A model generated the notes under the pieces. That model worked only from the letters and a program-made list of their open reading frames with translations. It had not been told where the DNA came from and did not search any database. Below are positions 1 to 8,616 of a DNA stretch of 16,106 nucleotides, one piece after another. Numbering within the stretch: position 1 is the first letter of the stretch; each line of letters opens with the position of its first letter. This DNA comes from CAZITB01 sp964542055 (GTDB taxonomy: Bacteria > Planctomycetota > Phycisphaerae > Sedimentisphaerales > CAMDDF01), in contig CAZITB010000064.1 of the NCBI GenBank assembly GCA_964542055.1, forward strand, positions 1 through 16,106, in the 5' to 3' direction. Made by a program: the position numbers and the translations under genes.

Positions 1-2439
1 ATCGAAAGGATCATTTCCCCCGATAAAGTAGCAATAAAACAGCCTGAAAAAAAACCAGGACCAGCCCCGGCAAAAGCTCCTGACCAGCCCGCTCCCCAGC
101 CCTTAGAAGGGCCGGAAATTAAATATCCCGTAAATATCGCAAGCGCAACCTCAGAAAAAGTAATCTTCGACAGCCAGAAACTCCAAACCGATGATGGGCT
201 TACCGCCGTCGTTGTTACCGGACGTTTTTACCTCTGGCAGCAGATCAGCCAGGGCGTAAACCTGCTCGAAATGGCTGCCGACAATGCCGTTATATACTAT
301 GCCAGCGACCAGGTAAAAATCGGCTCCCAGCAAACAGGCCAGGAATCAATTGACGCTTCCGGCCCCATCCATTCGATTTACCTCACCGGAAATGTCGTAA
401 TGACAGAAGGATCAAGAACAATAACAGCAAGCCAGCTTTACTACGATTTCAACACACAGCAGGGCCTCGCCGTCGATTCCGCAATAAAAACTTACGACCC
501 ATCCCGCGACATACCTGTTTATATACGCGCTGACAAAATGCGCCAAATCGCCCAAAACCGCTTCACCGCCGAAGACGTTACCATCGCCAGCAGCGAATTT
601 GCCGACCCCCAGCTAAAATTAACCGCTTCCACAATCGCCCTGACTGACACCACTCCCGAAGACATAGCACAAGGCGAACTTGACGATTCCAGCTACATGC
701 TCGAAATGGAAGATATACGGCTAAAATATCATGATACAACACTATTTTACTGGCCAAAAGTTGTAACAGACTTCGAACGACCTGATACCCCTTTGAAAAC
801 AGTCTCTATTAGCGACGATAGCGATTTCGGCTTCTCCGTGGAAACACAGTGGTACCTTCATCGCCTGCTCGGATTGAAAAGGCCCGAAGGCGTCAAAGCC
901 ACTTTGGCTGTGGACGCTTACAGCGAAAGAGGCATTGGCACCGGTATCAAATATGATTACACCGCAGATGATTACTTCGGAAGCATTTTAGGTTATATCA
1001 TAGACGACAGCGGCGAAGACGACCTCGGCAGAACAAGGCGAAACATAGACCCTGAACAAAGCCTCCGCGGTCGCTTCAGAATGCTACATCGCCATTACCT
1101 CCCCCACGACTGGCAGCTTACCTTTGAAACCAGCTACTACTCAGACAGAAACTTCATCGAAAGCTTCTACCGAAACGAATTTAATACCGGCAAAGCGCAG
1201 GAAAACATACTTGAACTAAAAAGAATATGGGATAATCAAGCCTTATCGATCCTGGGCAAAATAAGGATAAATGATTTCGTTAACGAACTCGAAGAACTGC
1301 CCACCGTTCAATACCACCTCACTGGCGAATCAGTATTCGATGACCGTTTCACTTTCTTCAACGATTCACAGATAAGCAGATACAGGCAGCGTTATGATGA
1401 TGATTCCCCAGCCGCTGCAGACCCAACCCTCAGCGAACAGTTTTATACCTTTGCATACTCTCGTTCAGAACTGGACTTGCCATTAATTTACCACAGAACA
1501 AACTTCGTACCATATATCGCGGCAACCGTGGGCTACGAGGACCTCGACGGATTTAACGCACCATTAAATGGAACCGCCGACCGGGGCAGCTACGATACCA
1601 TCATCGGCGAAGCAGGCCTTAGAATCTCCAAAAAGTTCTGGGCAGTCAACGAAAATATCCGCAGCTCTTTCTGGAACGTAAACGGCATCCGCCATATCGT
1701 TAACCCCCACGCCGAATTTGCCTTCTTCTCCGAATCTGACGACTACTCCGAGCAGCGAGATACTATGAACTTCGGACTCGAACAAAGATGGCAAACAAAG
1801 CGGCTGATTTCGGACCAATACCAGTCAGTTGACTGGATGCGACTTTCTATAGATGCAACCTTCGTTACCGATGATCAGGATGACCTGACTGCTCCTGACC
1901 ACTTCATATGGAACAGACCTTTCCAGCCGCTGCCCTTTAGAAGAGACACCGACAGCTACGGTATCAGACGAGATATGATCAATGCCGAATATCAATGGCA
2001 TGTTACCGATACAACTTCCATACTTTCCGACCTCAACTACGACATAGATGATTCTTCGGTAGGGCAGTTCAACATCGGTCTCTCCCACTACCGCTACCCC
2101 GACCTGAGCTACTACATCGGAAGCAGATACCTCAAAAATGTCGAAATTCTCGACCAGGAAGGTTCACACGCTCTGCTCTACGCACTGACATACAACCTGA
2201 ATCCACGATACACACTCGTTTTCAGCCAGGAATACAATTTCGAATACGGCAGTTCAATCGACAGCGAAATAACCTTTATACGCCGATATAACAAAATTAA
2301 TTGGGCAATTACATTAACAAATGATTCTACTCTTGACAGAAGCGGAATTTTGTTTAGTATTTGGCCTGAGGGAATTAAGGAATTTGCGGTAGGCTCAAGA
2401 AAGTATTACGGCCTTACTGGCACTACCAGTCAATATTAA
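1..2439 (+). CDS. LptD/OstA-like outer-membrane LPS-assembly protein (5' end outside window)
   Basis: The frame is open from the first base, so the gene is cut at its 5' end; 812 residues are visible. Visible residues 10-40 form a Pro/Ala/Lys-rich linker. Residues about 55-230 look like an LptA/OstA domain, with repeated beta strands of the type SIYLTGNVVMTEGSRTITAS followed by ASQLYYDF, the usual layer that binds lipid A. From about residue 270 to the end the protein alternates aromatic and polar residues in many short strands (SYYSDRNFIESFYRNEFNT, SHYRYPDLSYYIGSRYLK), typical of a large beta barrel, and it resembles the LptD C-terminal domain. In known systems LptD inserts lipopolysaccharide into the outer leaflet. 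There is no cysteine in the visible part, so the disulfides of E. coli LptD cannot form. The last residue is Tyr (TSQY), not the common barrel-terminal Phe. A first internal Met at base 271 is not the start, because conserved-looking sequence precedes it. It could instead be a general organic-solvent-tolerance (OstA) family barrel. Confidence 0.72.
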   Translation: MERIISPDKVAIKQPEKKPGPAPAKAPDQPAPQPLEGPEIKYPVNIASATSEKVIFDSQKLQTDDGLTAVVVTGRFYLWQQISQGVNLLEMAADNAVIYYASDQVKIGSQQTGQESIDASGPIHSIYLTGNVVMTEGSRTITASQLYYDFNTQQGLAVDSAIKTYDPSRDIPVYIRADKMRQIAQNRFTAEDVTIASSEFADPQLKLTASTIALTDTTPEDIAQGELDDSSYMLEMEDIRLKYHDTTLFYWPKVVTDFERPDTPLKTVSISDDSDFGFSVETQWYLHRLLGLKRPEGVKATLAVDAYSERGIGTGIKYDYTADDYFGSILGYIIDDSGEDDLGRTRRNIDPEQSLRGRFRMLHRHYLPHDWQLTFETSYYSDRNFIESFYRNEFNTGKAQENILELKRIWDNQALSILGKIRINDFVNELEELPTVQYHLTGESVFDDRFTFFNDSQISRYRQRYDDDSPAAADPTLSEQFYTFAYSRSELDLPLIYHRTNFVPYIAATVGYEDLDGFNAPLNGTADRGSYDTIIGEAGLRISKKFWAVNENIRSSFWNVNGIRHIVNPHAEFAFFSESDDYSEQRDTMNFGLEQRWQTKRLISDQYQSVDWMRLSIDATFVTDDQDDLTAPDHFIWNRPFQPLPFRRDTDSYGIRRDMINAEYQWHVTDTTSILSDLNYDIDDSSVGQFNIGLSHYRYPDLSYYIGSRYLKNVEILDQEGSHALLYALTYNLNPRYTLVFSQEYNFEYGSSIDSEITFIRRYNKINWAITLTNDSTLDRSGILFSIWPEGIKEFAVGSRKYYGLTGTTSQY

Positions 2440-2475
2440 TAAGTAAAATATTTTATTAACGGTGAAATTTACATT

Positions 2476-2481
2476 AAGGAG
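2476..2481 (+). promoter_or_regulatory. Ribosome binding site of fba (AAGGAG)
   Basis: A near-perfect Shine-Dalgarno AAGGAG lies six bases before the ATG at 2488. It is the strongest such site in the first 12 kb and fits a highly expressed glycolytic enzyme. No terminator hairpin is evident in the 48 bases between the LptD-like gene and fba. Confidence 0.7.
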
Positions 2482-2487
2482 TAAAAA

Positions 2488-3438
2488 ATGGCGTTAGTTG
2501 ACTCAAAAAAGATGTTTGAGATGGCCTACAAAAACGGATACGCCGTAGGCGCATTCAACGTAAACAACATGGAAATCACACAGGGAATCATGAAAGCTGT
2601 TTCTGAAAAGAAAGCCCCCCTGATCCTCCAGATATCACGCGGTGCTCGCTCATATGCCAGCATGAGTTATCTCAAAGCGATTATCGATGTCGCGGTACAG
2701 GAAAATCCCGACATCCCGATCTGCATGCACCTCGACCACGGAGACACCTTCGAAACTTGCAAACAGTGCGTAGATGATGGTTTCACATCAGTAATGATCG
2801 ATGGTTCACACCACGATTTCGAAGATAACATCAAAATCACCAAACAGGTCGTAGATTACGCCCACGCCCACGGTGTTGTAGTAGAAGCAGAGCTGGGAAA
2901 ACTCGGCGGAATCGAAGAAGATGTTGTCGGAGTTTCACAAGATGATATAATGAATCATTTGACAAAGCCTGAACAGGCAGTCGAATTTGTAGAAAAAACA
3001 GGTGTAGATTCTCTTGCTGTGGCAATTGGTACCAGCCATGGAGCATATAAGTTCAAAACCGCTCCAAAATTGGCATTCAACGTCATTGAGGAAATCCAGA
3101 AAAAATTACCCGGTTTTCCGCTGGTTATGCACGGTTCTTCAAGCGTTCTGAAGGAATTTAAGGACCTGATCAATAAATACGGCGGCAAAATGCCCGATGC
3201 TATGGGCGTTCCGGAAGAAGCTATTAGTGAAGCTGTTAAAAAAGCAATTTGTAAAGTAAATATTGATACCGACTTAAGAATGGCACTAACGGCCAAAATT
3301 CGCCAGGTTTATGCTGAAAAACCTGAAGAATTCGATCCAAGAAAGTACCTTGGACCAGGCCGCGAAGCCATCTATGAAATGGTAAAGCATAAACTCGACG
3401 TACTCGGATGCGCTGGAAAAGCCGGGGAATGTCTGTAA
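2488..3438 (+). CDS. fba: Class II fructose-1,6-bisphosphate aldolase
   Basis: This 316-residue cytoplasmic TIM-barrel enzyme cleaves fructose 1,6-bisphosphate to dihydroxyacetone phosphate and glyceraldehyde 3-phosphate in glycolysis, and runs in reverse in gluconeogenesis. The zinc-dependent class II signature is complete. HLDHGD at residues 81-86 gives the catalytic Asp83 and zinc ligand His84. EAELG near 133-137 follows. The other zinc ligands are His184 in GTSHGAYK and His215 in VMHGSSS. VNIDTDLR at 258-265 is the phosphate-binding NxDT segment. Length and motif spacing match the shorter class IIB group (bacterial and Giardia-type FBP aldolase, tagatose-bisphosphate aldolase), so a tagatose role cannot be excluded; no tagatose or galactitol genes are nearby, and the glycolytic role is more likely. 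The start is fixed by the strong ribosome binding site. A terminator follows directly. Confidence 0.95.
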   Translation: MALVDSKKMFEMAYKNGYAVGAFNVNNMEITQGIMKAVSEKKAPLILQISRGARSYASMSYLKAIIDVAVQENPDIPICMHLDHGDTFETCKQCVDDGFTSVMIDGSHHDFEDNIKITKQVVDYAHAHGVVVEAELGKLGGIEEDVVGVSQDDIMNHLTKPEQAVEFVEKTGVDSLAVAIGTSHGAYKFKTAPKLAFNVIEEIQKKLPGFPLVMHGSSSVLKEFKDLINKYGGKMPDAMGVPEEAISEAVKKAICKVNIDTDLRMALTAKIRQVYAEKPEEFDPRKYLGPGREAIYEMVKHKLDVLGCAGKAGECL

Positions 3439-3462
3439 AACAGTTTTTCTGTTAATATTCAG

Positions 3463-3490
3463 GCCCCCGGACGAACAATCCGGGGGCTTT
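3463..3490 (+). terminator. Intrinsic terminator after fba
   Basis: GCCCCCGG at 3463-3470 pairs perfectly with CCGGGGGC at 3480-3487 around a 9-base loop, giving an 8-bp G+C stem 24 bases past the fba stop codon. The T tract is short (TTT, then ATC), so termination may be incomplete. Confidence 0.75.
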
Positions 3491-3569
3491 ATCACTATAT
3501 AAAGTGATTATTAGTACCTGCAAAATACCTGCTAACGTAAGGCAGGATATATTGTAGGTTATTTGTTAT
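3491..3569 (+). promoter_or_regulatory. Leader region before the protease operon, with inverted repeat
   Basis: This AT-rich stretch should hold the promoter of the long operon that starts at 3570. Just after the fba terminator is an inverted repeat, ATCACT (3491-3496) and AGTGAT (3503-3508), around ATATAA. A second short hairpin is possible further on, from CCTGC and GCAGG. I could not assign a convincing -35/-10 pair. Ribosome binding before 3570 is weak (AGG at 3556-3558). Confidence 0.3.
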
Positions 3570-5783
3570 ATGGTTTTTATTATGAAAAAAGTATATCTTG
3601 TTGCACTAATATCGGTCTTCTTCATGGCTTCCGTGCCGAATATGGCCTTTTCTGCCGAGCAATCGGAAATAACGGGTTCTGAATTTTCAACCCCGAAAGA
3701 AAAATTGATCGCTCTCGAAGCTGTCAATTTCATCTCAACAGGCAATTTCGAGCAGGCCGAGGCTATACTTAAGCCTTATAAAGACGCTCAAAGTCCTGAA
3801 ATCAATAAAATAAACGCAATTTTAGATCAATATAAAAAAATTCAGGACAAAAGACAGACTAAAAAACAAGAACTTTATCAGGAGCAGATTGACGAGCTCA
3901 AAAAGCTTCAAACTTTTGCCGATGCTAACGGTCTCGAAGATACAAACGATATAGCAGCAATTTTCTCCGCTGCAATCAAAGCAGCTGACTATGCTGACCC
4001 CAATAAAAAAGAACAGGTCATACAAAAACCCCTTGTCCAAAAAGCGATCGAAAAAGCTCTAACCAAAGCCGGTGAGCATGAACAAAAAGGCGAGTGGCTC
4101 GAATCACTCCTGGTCGCCTACAGCTATCTCTCAGCTCTCGACGAAGATAACAAACAGTGGCAGGAACACCGCGATGAACTCACAAATAAAGCCATAATTA
4201 AAGCCTCACTCATAGACAACCCCTGCGAAACTAGCGAAGAACGCCACGAAGGCATTAAACCCGAAATGTTCGTCCGAGCCATAATGGCTCTCGATTACCG
4301 ATACGTCACTGTGATAAACTATACCGACGTAGCCTTGAAATCTTTAAAACGCAGCAAAGACCTCGCCCAGGTACTCAGCAAACTAGAACCGAATAATTCT
4401 GTTTCTTACGCTCAAGGTCCAAATGCTATCGAAGCTTGGGATAAAGGTCTTAATAAATTAATCGAAGAAGTCGAAAAACCAATCACCGGAATCTCCAGGG
4501 ACAAATTCCTTGAAATTTTCCAAAAGGTTCTGGATCTGAACAAAAAAACATTAAAAGTCTCCGAGGAAGTCCTTATCGACCAATACGCCTCAGCATCACT
4601 TGCAGAACTCGATCCGCACACCAACCTGATTTGGCCATGGTATGTCAACGATTTCATGAAGTCCATGTCCAGCGAATTCTCAGGCGTCGGCATCGAGATC
4701 AGCAAATCAGAAGGCCTGCTCAAAGTTAACTCACTACTGCCCGATACACCGGCTTATAATTCCGGCATTGACGCTGGTGACATCATCGAAGCGGTAAACG
4801 GCGAACCAACAAAAGAAATGACCATCGAATGTGCCGTAAGAAAAATTACAGGCCCAGAAGGTACAGACGTTGTTTTAACTGTCCGCAATCCAAAGGACGA
4901 CAAAAGCCGTGACATAAACATCACCCGTGCGAAAATCAAAGTCGCCACTGTCCGTTCGTGGCAGCGAAACGAAAAAGGCGAATGGCTCAACATGATCGAT
5001 CCAAACGACAAGATCGGTTATGTAAAGATCACCAGCTTTACATCTGAACAAACTGCCGATGAGCTCGAAAAACAGCTCCAGCAATTGGAAAAACAGGACA
5101 TGCAGGCCTTGATCATCGACCTGCGTTTCAACAGCGGCGGATACCTGACCCAGGCCGTAGAAATCGTTGATAAGTTCGTAAAAGAAGGCCTCATCGTCAG
5201 CACCCGCCCAAGGCTCGGCTCATTCCCCCAATGGGAAGTGGCCACCGAAAAAGTCCATCCTGATTATCCGGTCATTCTCCTGATAAACGAACAAAGCGCT
5301 TCAGCAAGCGAAATCGTTGCCGGAGCACTCCAGGACAAAGCCTACAAACGCGCCATACTCGTCGGAACCCGAACCTACGGCAAGGGCTCGGTACAGACAA
5401 TTATCCCCTACCCCGGCGATGGCGCCCAGCTCAAATACACCATGGCATACTACCACCTCCCAAGCGGCCAGCGAGTCAAAAATCGCTACGAACGCGAAAA
5501 ACTCGACAAAGAAGATTGGGGCATTGCTCCCGATGTCGAAGTCGATCTAAGAAGCGATGAAATAAGAACACTTTACGACATCCAGCGTGACAACGCCGTC
5601 CTCACCCAGGAAGAACATGTAAACGGCGAGCCCATCAAACGCTACTCTGTAAAGGAAACCATCGAGTCCGATCCCCAGCTTGCCATTGCCATACTCGTCG
5701 CAAAAGCGCAATTGGTAAAAGATCAACTTGTCCAGGACACAAAAATTGCAAACATTACTCCCGAGATAAAAACTAAAAGGTAA
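3570..5783 (+). CDS. Secreted S41 family carboxyl-terminal processing protease with PDZ domain
   Basis: The 737-residue protein opens with a signal peptide (MKKVYLVALISVFFMASVPN, cleavage near AFSA) and so acts in the periplasm. Residues about 30-340 are helical, with TPR-like and Lys/Glu/Gln-rich coiled stretches. A PDZ domain follows at about 370-450 (EFSGVGIEI, then AYNSGIDAGDIIEAVNGE). The S41 peptidase core lies at about 475-670: the strand-turn DLRFNSGG near 517-524, the nucleophile Ser578 (middle Ser of SASASE), the general base Lys605 in YGKGSVQ, and Gln609. All catalytic residues are present. Relatives (Prc/Tsp, CtpA) trim or degrade envelope proteins from the C terminus. The gene starts a tight operon and ends two bases before lysS. 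Start choice is open: 3570 gives MVFIMKK, while the ATG at 3582 gives a more standard MKK signal-peptide start; neither has a strong ribosome binding site. Confidence 0.9.
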   Translation: MVFIMKKVYLVALISVFFMASVPNMAFSAEQSEITGSEFSTPKEKLIALEAVNFISTGNFEQAEAILKPYKDAQSPEINKINAILDQYKKIQDKRQTKKQELYQEQIDELKKLQTFADANGLEDTNDIAAIFSAAIKAADYADPNKKEQVIQKPLVQKAIEKALTKAGEHEQKGEWLESLLVAYSYLSALDEDNKQWQEHRDELTNKAIIKASLIDNPCETSEERHEGIKPEMFVRAIMALDYRYVTVINYTDVALKSLKRSKDLAQVLSKLEPNNSVSYAQGPNAIEAWDKGLNKLIEEVEKPITGISRDKFLEIFQKVLDLNKKTLKVSEEVLIDQYASASLAELDPHTNLIWPWYVNDFMKSMSSEFSGVGIEISKSEGLLKVNSLLPDTPAYNSGIDAGDIIEAVNGEPTKEMTIECAVRKITGPEGTDVVLTVRNPKDDKSRDINITRAKIKVATVRSWQRNEKGEWLNMIDPNDKIGYVKITSFTSEQTADELEKQLQQLEKQDMQALIIDLRFNSGGYLTQAVEIVDKFVKEGLIVSTRPRLGSFPQWEVATEKVHPDYPVILLINEQSASASEIVAGALQDKAYKRAILVGTRTYGKGSVQTIIPYPGDGAQLKYTMAYYHLPSGQRVKNRYEREKLDKEDWGIAPDVEVDLRSDEIRTLYDIQRDNAVLTQEEHVNGEPIKRYSVKETIESDPQLAIAILVAKAQLVKDQLVQDTKIANITPEIKTKR

Positions 5784-5785
5784 TC

Positions 5786-7231
5786 ATGGAAGAGCAAAGC
5801 CAAAGCACTTTACAACAGCAGCGTCTTGAAAAATTAGAAAAAATCCGTGAACTTGGCATTGATCCTTATGGTCAGAAGTTCGAAAATGTAGAATCAGCCG
5901 ATTCCATAAAAAATAGATATGTCGATGACAAAGAAGGCCAAACCGCCACCACCGCTGGAAGGATAGTCCTCCACCGCGATCTTGGCAAACTCATTTTCAT
6001 GACGCTTCGTGACTCTTCCGGAACCATTCAGCTTGGCTTTAGCAAAAAGCTTTGCCCCGACATTTGGCCCTTGCTGAAACTGCTCGATCTCGGCGATATA
6101 ATCGGCGTCTCAGGACAGCTGGGAAAAACAAAAACCGGCGAAATTACCATCTGGGCCGAAAACGCAACCATCCTGAGTAAATCACTTATGCAGCCCCCGG
6201 AAAAATTCCATGGCCTAAGCGATGTTGACCTCCGCTACCGCCAGCGTTACGTTGACCTATGGGCAAACCCCCAGGTCATGCAGCGTTTCAAAACCCGAAG
6301 CGAAATAATCGCATCTATCCGTGATTTCCTCCGCGACAAAGATTTCTGCGAAGTAGAAACGCCAATGATGCAAGCCATCGCAGGCGGTGCCGCCGCAAAA
6401 CCTTTCGTAACTCACCATAACGCTCTCGATATGGACCTTTACCTGCGCATCGCACCGGAACTGTATTTAAAACGCCTCCTCGTTGGCGGTATGGAAAAAG
6501 TCTTCGAAATCAACCGCAACTTCCGGAACGAAGGCCTCTCGACAAGACACAACCCGGAATTCACCATGATGGAAATTTACCAGGCCTATGCAGATTACAA
6601 CACAATGATGGACTTGACCGAACATCTCGTCAGCACATTGATTGAAAAACACTGCGATTCCAACCAACTCACATTCGGCGACATGACCGTTAACTTCAAA
6701 ACACCATGGCGGCGTGCAAAATATGCCGACCTCCTAAAAGAATATGCCGGTTGTGACATAAATGACATTGCCGCCGTCCGCCAAAAAGCCCGTCAGCTCG
6801 GCATCGAAGAAAAATCCAAAGCCGATATGGTTGTTGTCAATGACGTCTTTGAAGAAACCGTTGAACACAATCTTGTCGATCCTACATTCATTATTGATTA
6901 CCCGTCTGAGCTTTGCGTCCTGACAAAACCAAGCAGCCAGAACCCAAACTACGCCGAACGTTTCGAATTGATAATCGCGAAAATGGAACTTGCAAACTCA
7001 TACACCGAGCTAAATGACCCGCAGGTCCAGCACGAAAAATTTAAACATCAGCTAAAAGGCCAGCAGGAAACAGAAGCGGTAATGGACGAAGATTTCATCA
7101 ACGCTCTAAAATACGGTATGCCGCCGGCAGGGGGCCTCGGAATAGGGATCGACCGCCTGATCATGCTCCTCACTGGCGCCATAACAATCCGCGACGTCGT
7201 GCTTTTCCCATTGCTCAAACCAACTAAATAA
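5786..7231 (+). CDS. lysS: Lysyl-tRNA synthetase, class II
   Basis: This 481-residue cytoplasmic enzyme charges tRNA-Lys for translation. The N-terminal OB-fold anticodon-binding domain covers roughly residues 50-150 (RIVLHRDLGKLIFMTLRDSS). The class IIb catalytic core follows: motif 1 around DFCEVETPMM, the lysine-site stretch GGAAAKPFVTHHNALD, motif 2 FEINRNFRNEGLSTRHNPEF near residues 240-259, and motif 3 GLGIGIDRL near 450-458. Length is slightly below the usual 490-505 but all core motifs are intact. The presence of the complete OB-fold rules out the truncated EpmA (PoxA/GenX) paralogue. ATG 5786 lies two bases after the protease stop codon, with AAAGG at 5776-5780 inside the end of that gene as the ribosome binding site, so the two genes are likely co-transcribed and perhaps translationally coupled. 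Confidence 0.96.
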   Translation: MEEQSQSTLQQQRLEKLEKIRELGIDPYGQKFENVESADSIKNRYVDDKEGQTATTAGRIVLHRDLGKLIFMTLRDSSGTIQLGFSKKLCPDIWPLLKLLDLGDIIGVSGQLGKTKTGEITIWAENATILSKSLMQPPEKFHGLSDVDLRYRQRYVDLWANPQVMQRFKTRSEIIASIRDFLRDKDFCEVETPMMQAIAGGAAAKPFVTHHNALDMDLYLRIAPELYLKRLLVGGMEKVFEINRNFRNEGLSTRHNPEFTMMEIYQAYADYNTMMDLTEHLVSTLIEKHCDSNQLTFGDMTVNFKTPWRRAKYADLLKEYAGCDINDIAAVRQKARQLGIEEKSKADMVVVNDVFEETVEHNLVDPTFIIDYPSELCVLTKPSSQNPNYAERFELIIAKMELANSYTELNDPQVQHEKFKHQLKGQQETEAVMDEDFINALKYGMPPAGGLGIGIDRLIMLLTGAITIRDVVLFPLLKPTK

Positions 7232-7247
7232 ATAACGGAACCGCCTT

Positions 7248-8615
7248 ATGCTAAAGTATTTCCTCTGTCTGAAATATTTGCGGAAAAAGAAAATGATCCT
7301 GCTCAGTATCGCCGCAGTCGCGCTCTCAGCGGCACTGCTGATCGTCGTCGGTTCCCTTTTCAGCGGTTTCATCAACACTCTCGAAAATACTGCCGAAAAT
7401 TTCGTCGGCGATGTTGTCATAACACCAATGGGCAAAATCCACAACTACCAAGCCCTGATTAACCAGCTAAACGCCGACCCCAACATTTACGCAGCCACTC
7501 CCGTCCTCAACACTCAAGGCCTGCTCCACATCGGAAAAGGCCGCGTCAAAGCCGTTAACGTATGGGGCATTGACCCCGTCTCCCGTGCAAAAGTTACCAA
7601 TCTATCCGAATCCCTGCTGCTCCAGACAGACCCGGACAATCAGCCAACCTTTTATCCTTCAGGCGAAAATAAAAAAATAAACGGTTTCGCCAGCATCGCT
7701 CTTTTAACCACCCCCGACCCCGTAACCGACAAATACGATTTCGATAAAGTTAAATCCGAATACATTGGCAAAAAAGTCGTCCTCACCTCCGGCTCAATCT
7801 CAAAACCCGATGGCGATGTCGATTTTTCCAAACCATCCTCTTACCGCGACAACTTCAAGGTAAAGAAAATCCCCCTGACAATCTCCGATGTCGTCTTCAC
7901 CGGAATACATCAAATAGACAGCCGTTACCTTTACCTCCCGATTGACAAACTCTCTCAACAACTCTACCCCGAACAAACCGACAAAATATACGCAAATCTA
8001 ATCCATATCAAACTAAACAAATCCAACTCGCCCGAAGTCATCGCAAGCATTACAAGAATCTGGGAGCGATTCGCACGCACTCAACTCGGCTGGGCACCAT
8101 TTGCCATCGCACGAACAGAAATCGAAACAACCAGAGAACTCCAGGCCGCCCATGCTGCTGAGCTTCGAAAACAAATGCACCTTCTCCAGGCCATTTTCGG
8201 AATTGTCTCAACCGCTGTCGTTCTGTTGATATTCTGCATTTTCTACATGATAGTAACCACCAAGCTAAAAGACATAGCAGTTATTAAAAGTTTCGGCGCT
8301 TCATCATCTTCAGTAGCCGGCATTTTTATTTTCTACGGGCTACTTGTTGGAATACTAGGCGCCGCCCTCGGCTACATCCTCAGTTATGCAATCACCACCA
8401 ATATCAACGAAATCGAACAATGGATTCAAATGGTCTTCGGCCTCAAACTATGGGATGCAAGCGTGTATCTCTTTGAAAAAACGCCCGACCAAATCGACTA
8501 CGGCACCGTTGCCTGGGTACTGCCCGCCGCGGTAATTGCTTCACTTCTCGGTGCCATTATCCCTGCAATTTCAGCCGCAAGATTAAAACCCGTTAAACTT
8601 TTACAATACGAATAA
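7248..8615 (+). CDS. FtsX/LolC-LolE family ABC transporter permease (first copy)
   Basis: This 455-residue inner-membrane protein has the layout of LolC/LolE/MacB permeases. TM1 is at about 16-40, preceded by a basic RKKK segment. A periplasmic domain of some 270 residues follows, then TM2 (about 312-336), TM3 (350-378) and TM4 (421-445). The stretch KLKDIAVIKSFGASSSSV after TM2 is the conserved FtsX-domain coupling element that touches the ATPase. The C terminus ARLKPVKLLQYE matches the family's usual ARxxPxxxLxYE ending. It is about 50 residues longer than E. coli LolC/LolE, mainly in the periplasmic part. It lies 16 bases after lysS and one base before a homologous permease; the ATPase follows. 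The likely job is release of lipoproteins from the inner membrane toward the outer membrane. A MacB-like or other export role is possible, since no chaperone gene (LolA) is in view. Confidence 0.85.
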   Translation: MLKYFLCLKYLRKKKMILLSIAAVALSAALLIVVGSLFSGFINTLENTAENFVGDVVITPMGKIHNYQALINQLNADPNIYAATPVLNTQGLLHIGKGRVKAVNVWGIDPVSRAKVTNLSESLLLQTDPDNQPTFYPSGENKKINGFASIALLTTPDPVTDKYDFDKVKSEYIGKKVVLTSGSISKPDGDVDFSKPSSYRDNFKVKKIPLTISDVVFTGIHQIDSRYLYLPIDKLSQQLYPEQTDKIYANLIHIKLNKSNSPEVIASITRIWERFARTQLGWAPFAIARTEIETTRELQAAHAAELRKQMHLLQAIFGIVSTAVVLLIFCIFYMIVTTKLKDIAVIKSFGASSSSVAGIFIFYGLLVGILGAALGYILSYAITTNINEIEQWIQMVFGLKLWDASVYLFEKTPDQIDYGTVAWVLPAAVIASLLGAIIPAISAARLKPVKLLQYE

Positions 8616-8616
8616 A

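Noticed and set aside
2955..3296. Open frame of 113 codons on the minus strand inside fba
   Set aside because: It is the antisense shadow of a certain, highly conserved gene, with no ribosome binding site and no recognisable product.
5786..7231. Possibility that the lysS-like gene encodes EpmA (PoxA/GenX) instead
   Set aside because: EpmA lacks the N-terminal OB-fold; here it is present, together with all class II motifs.
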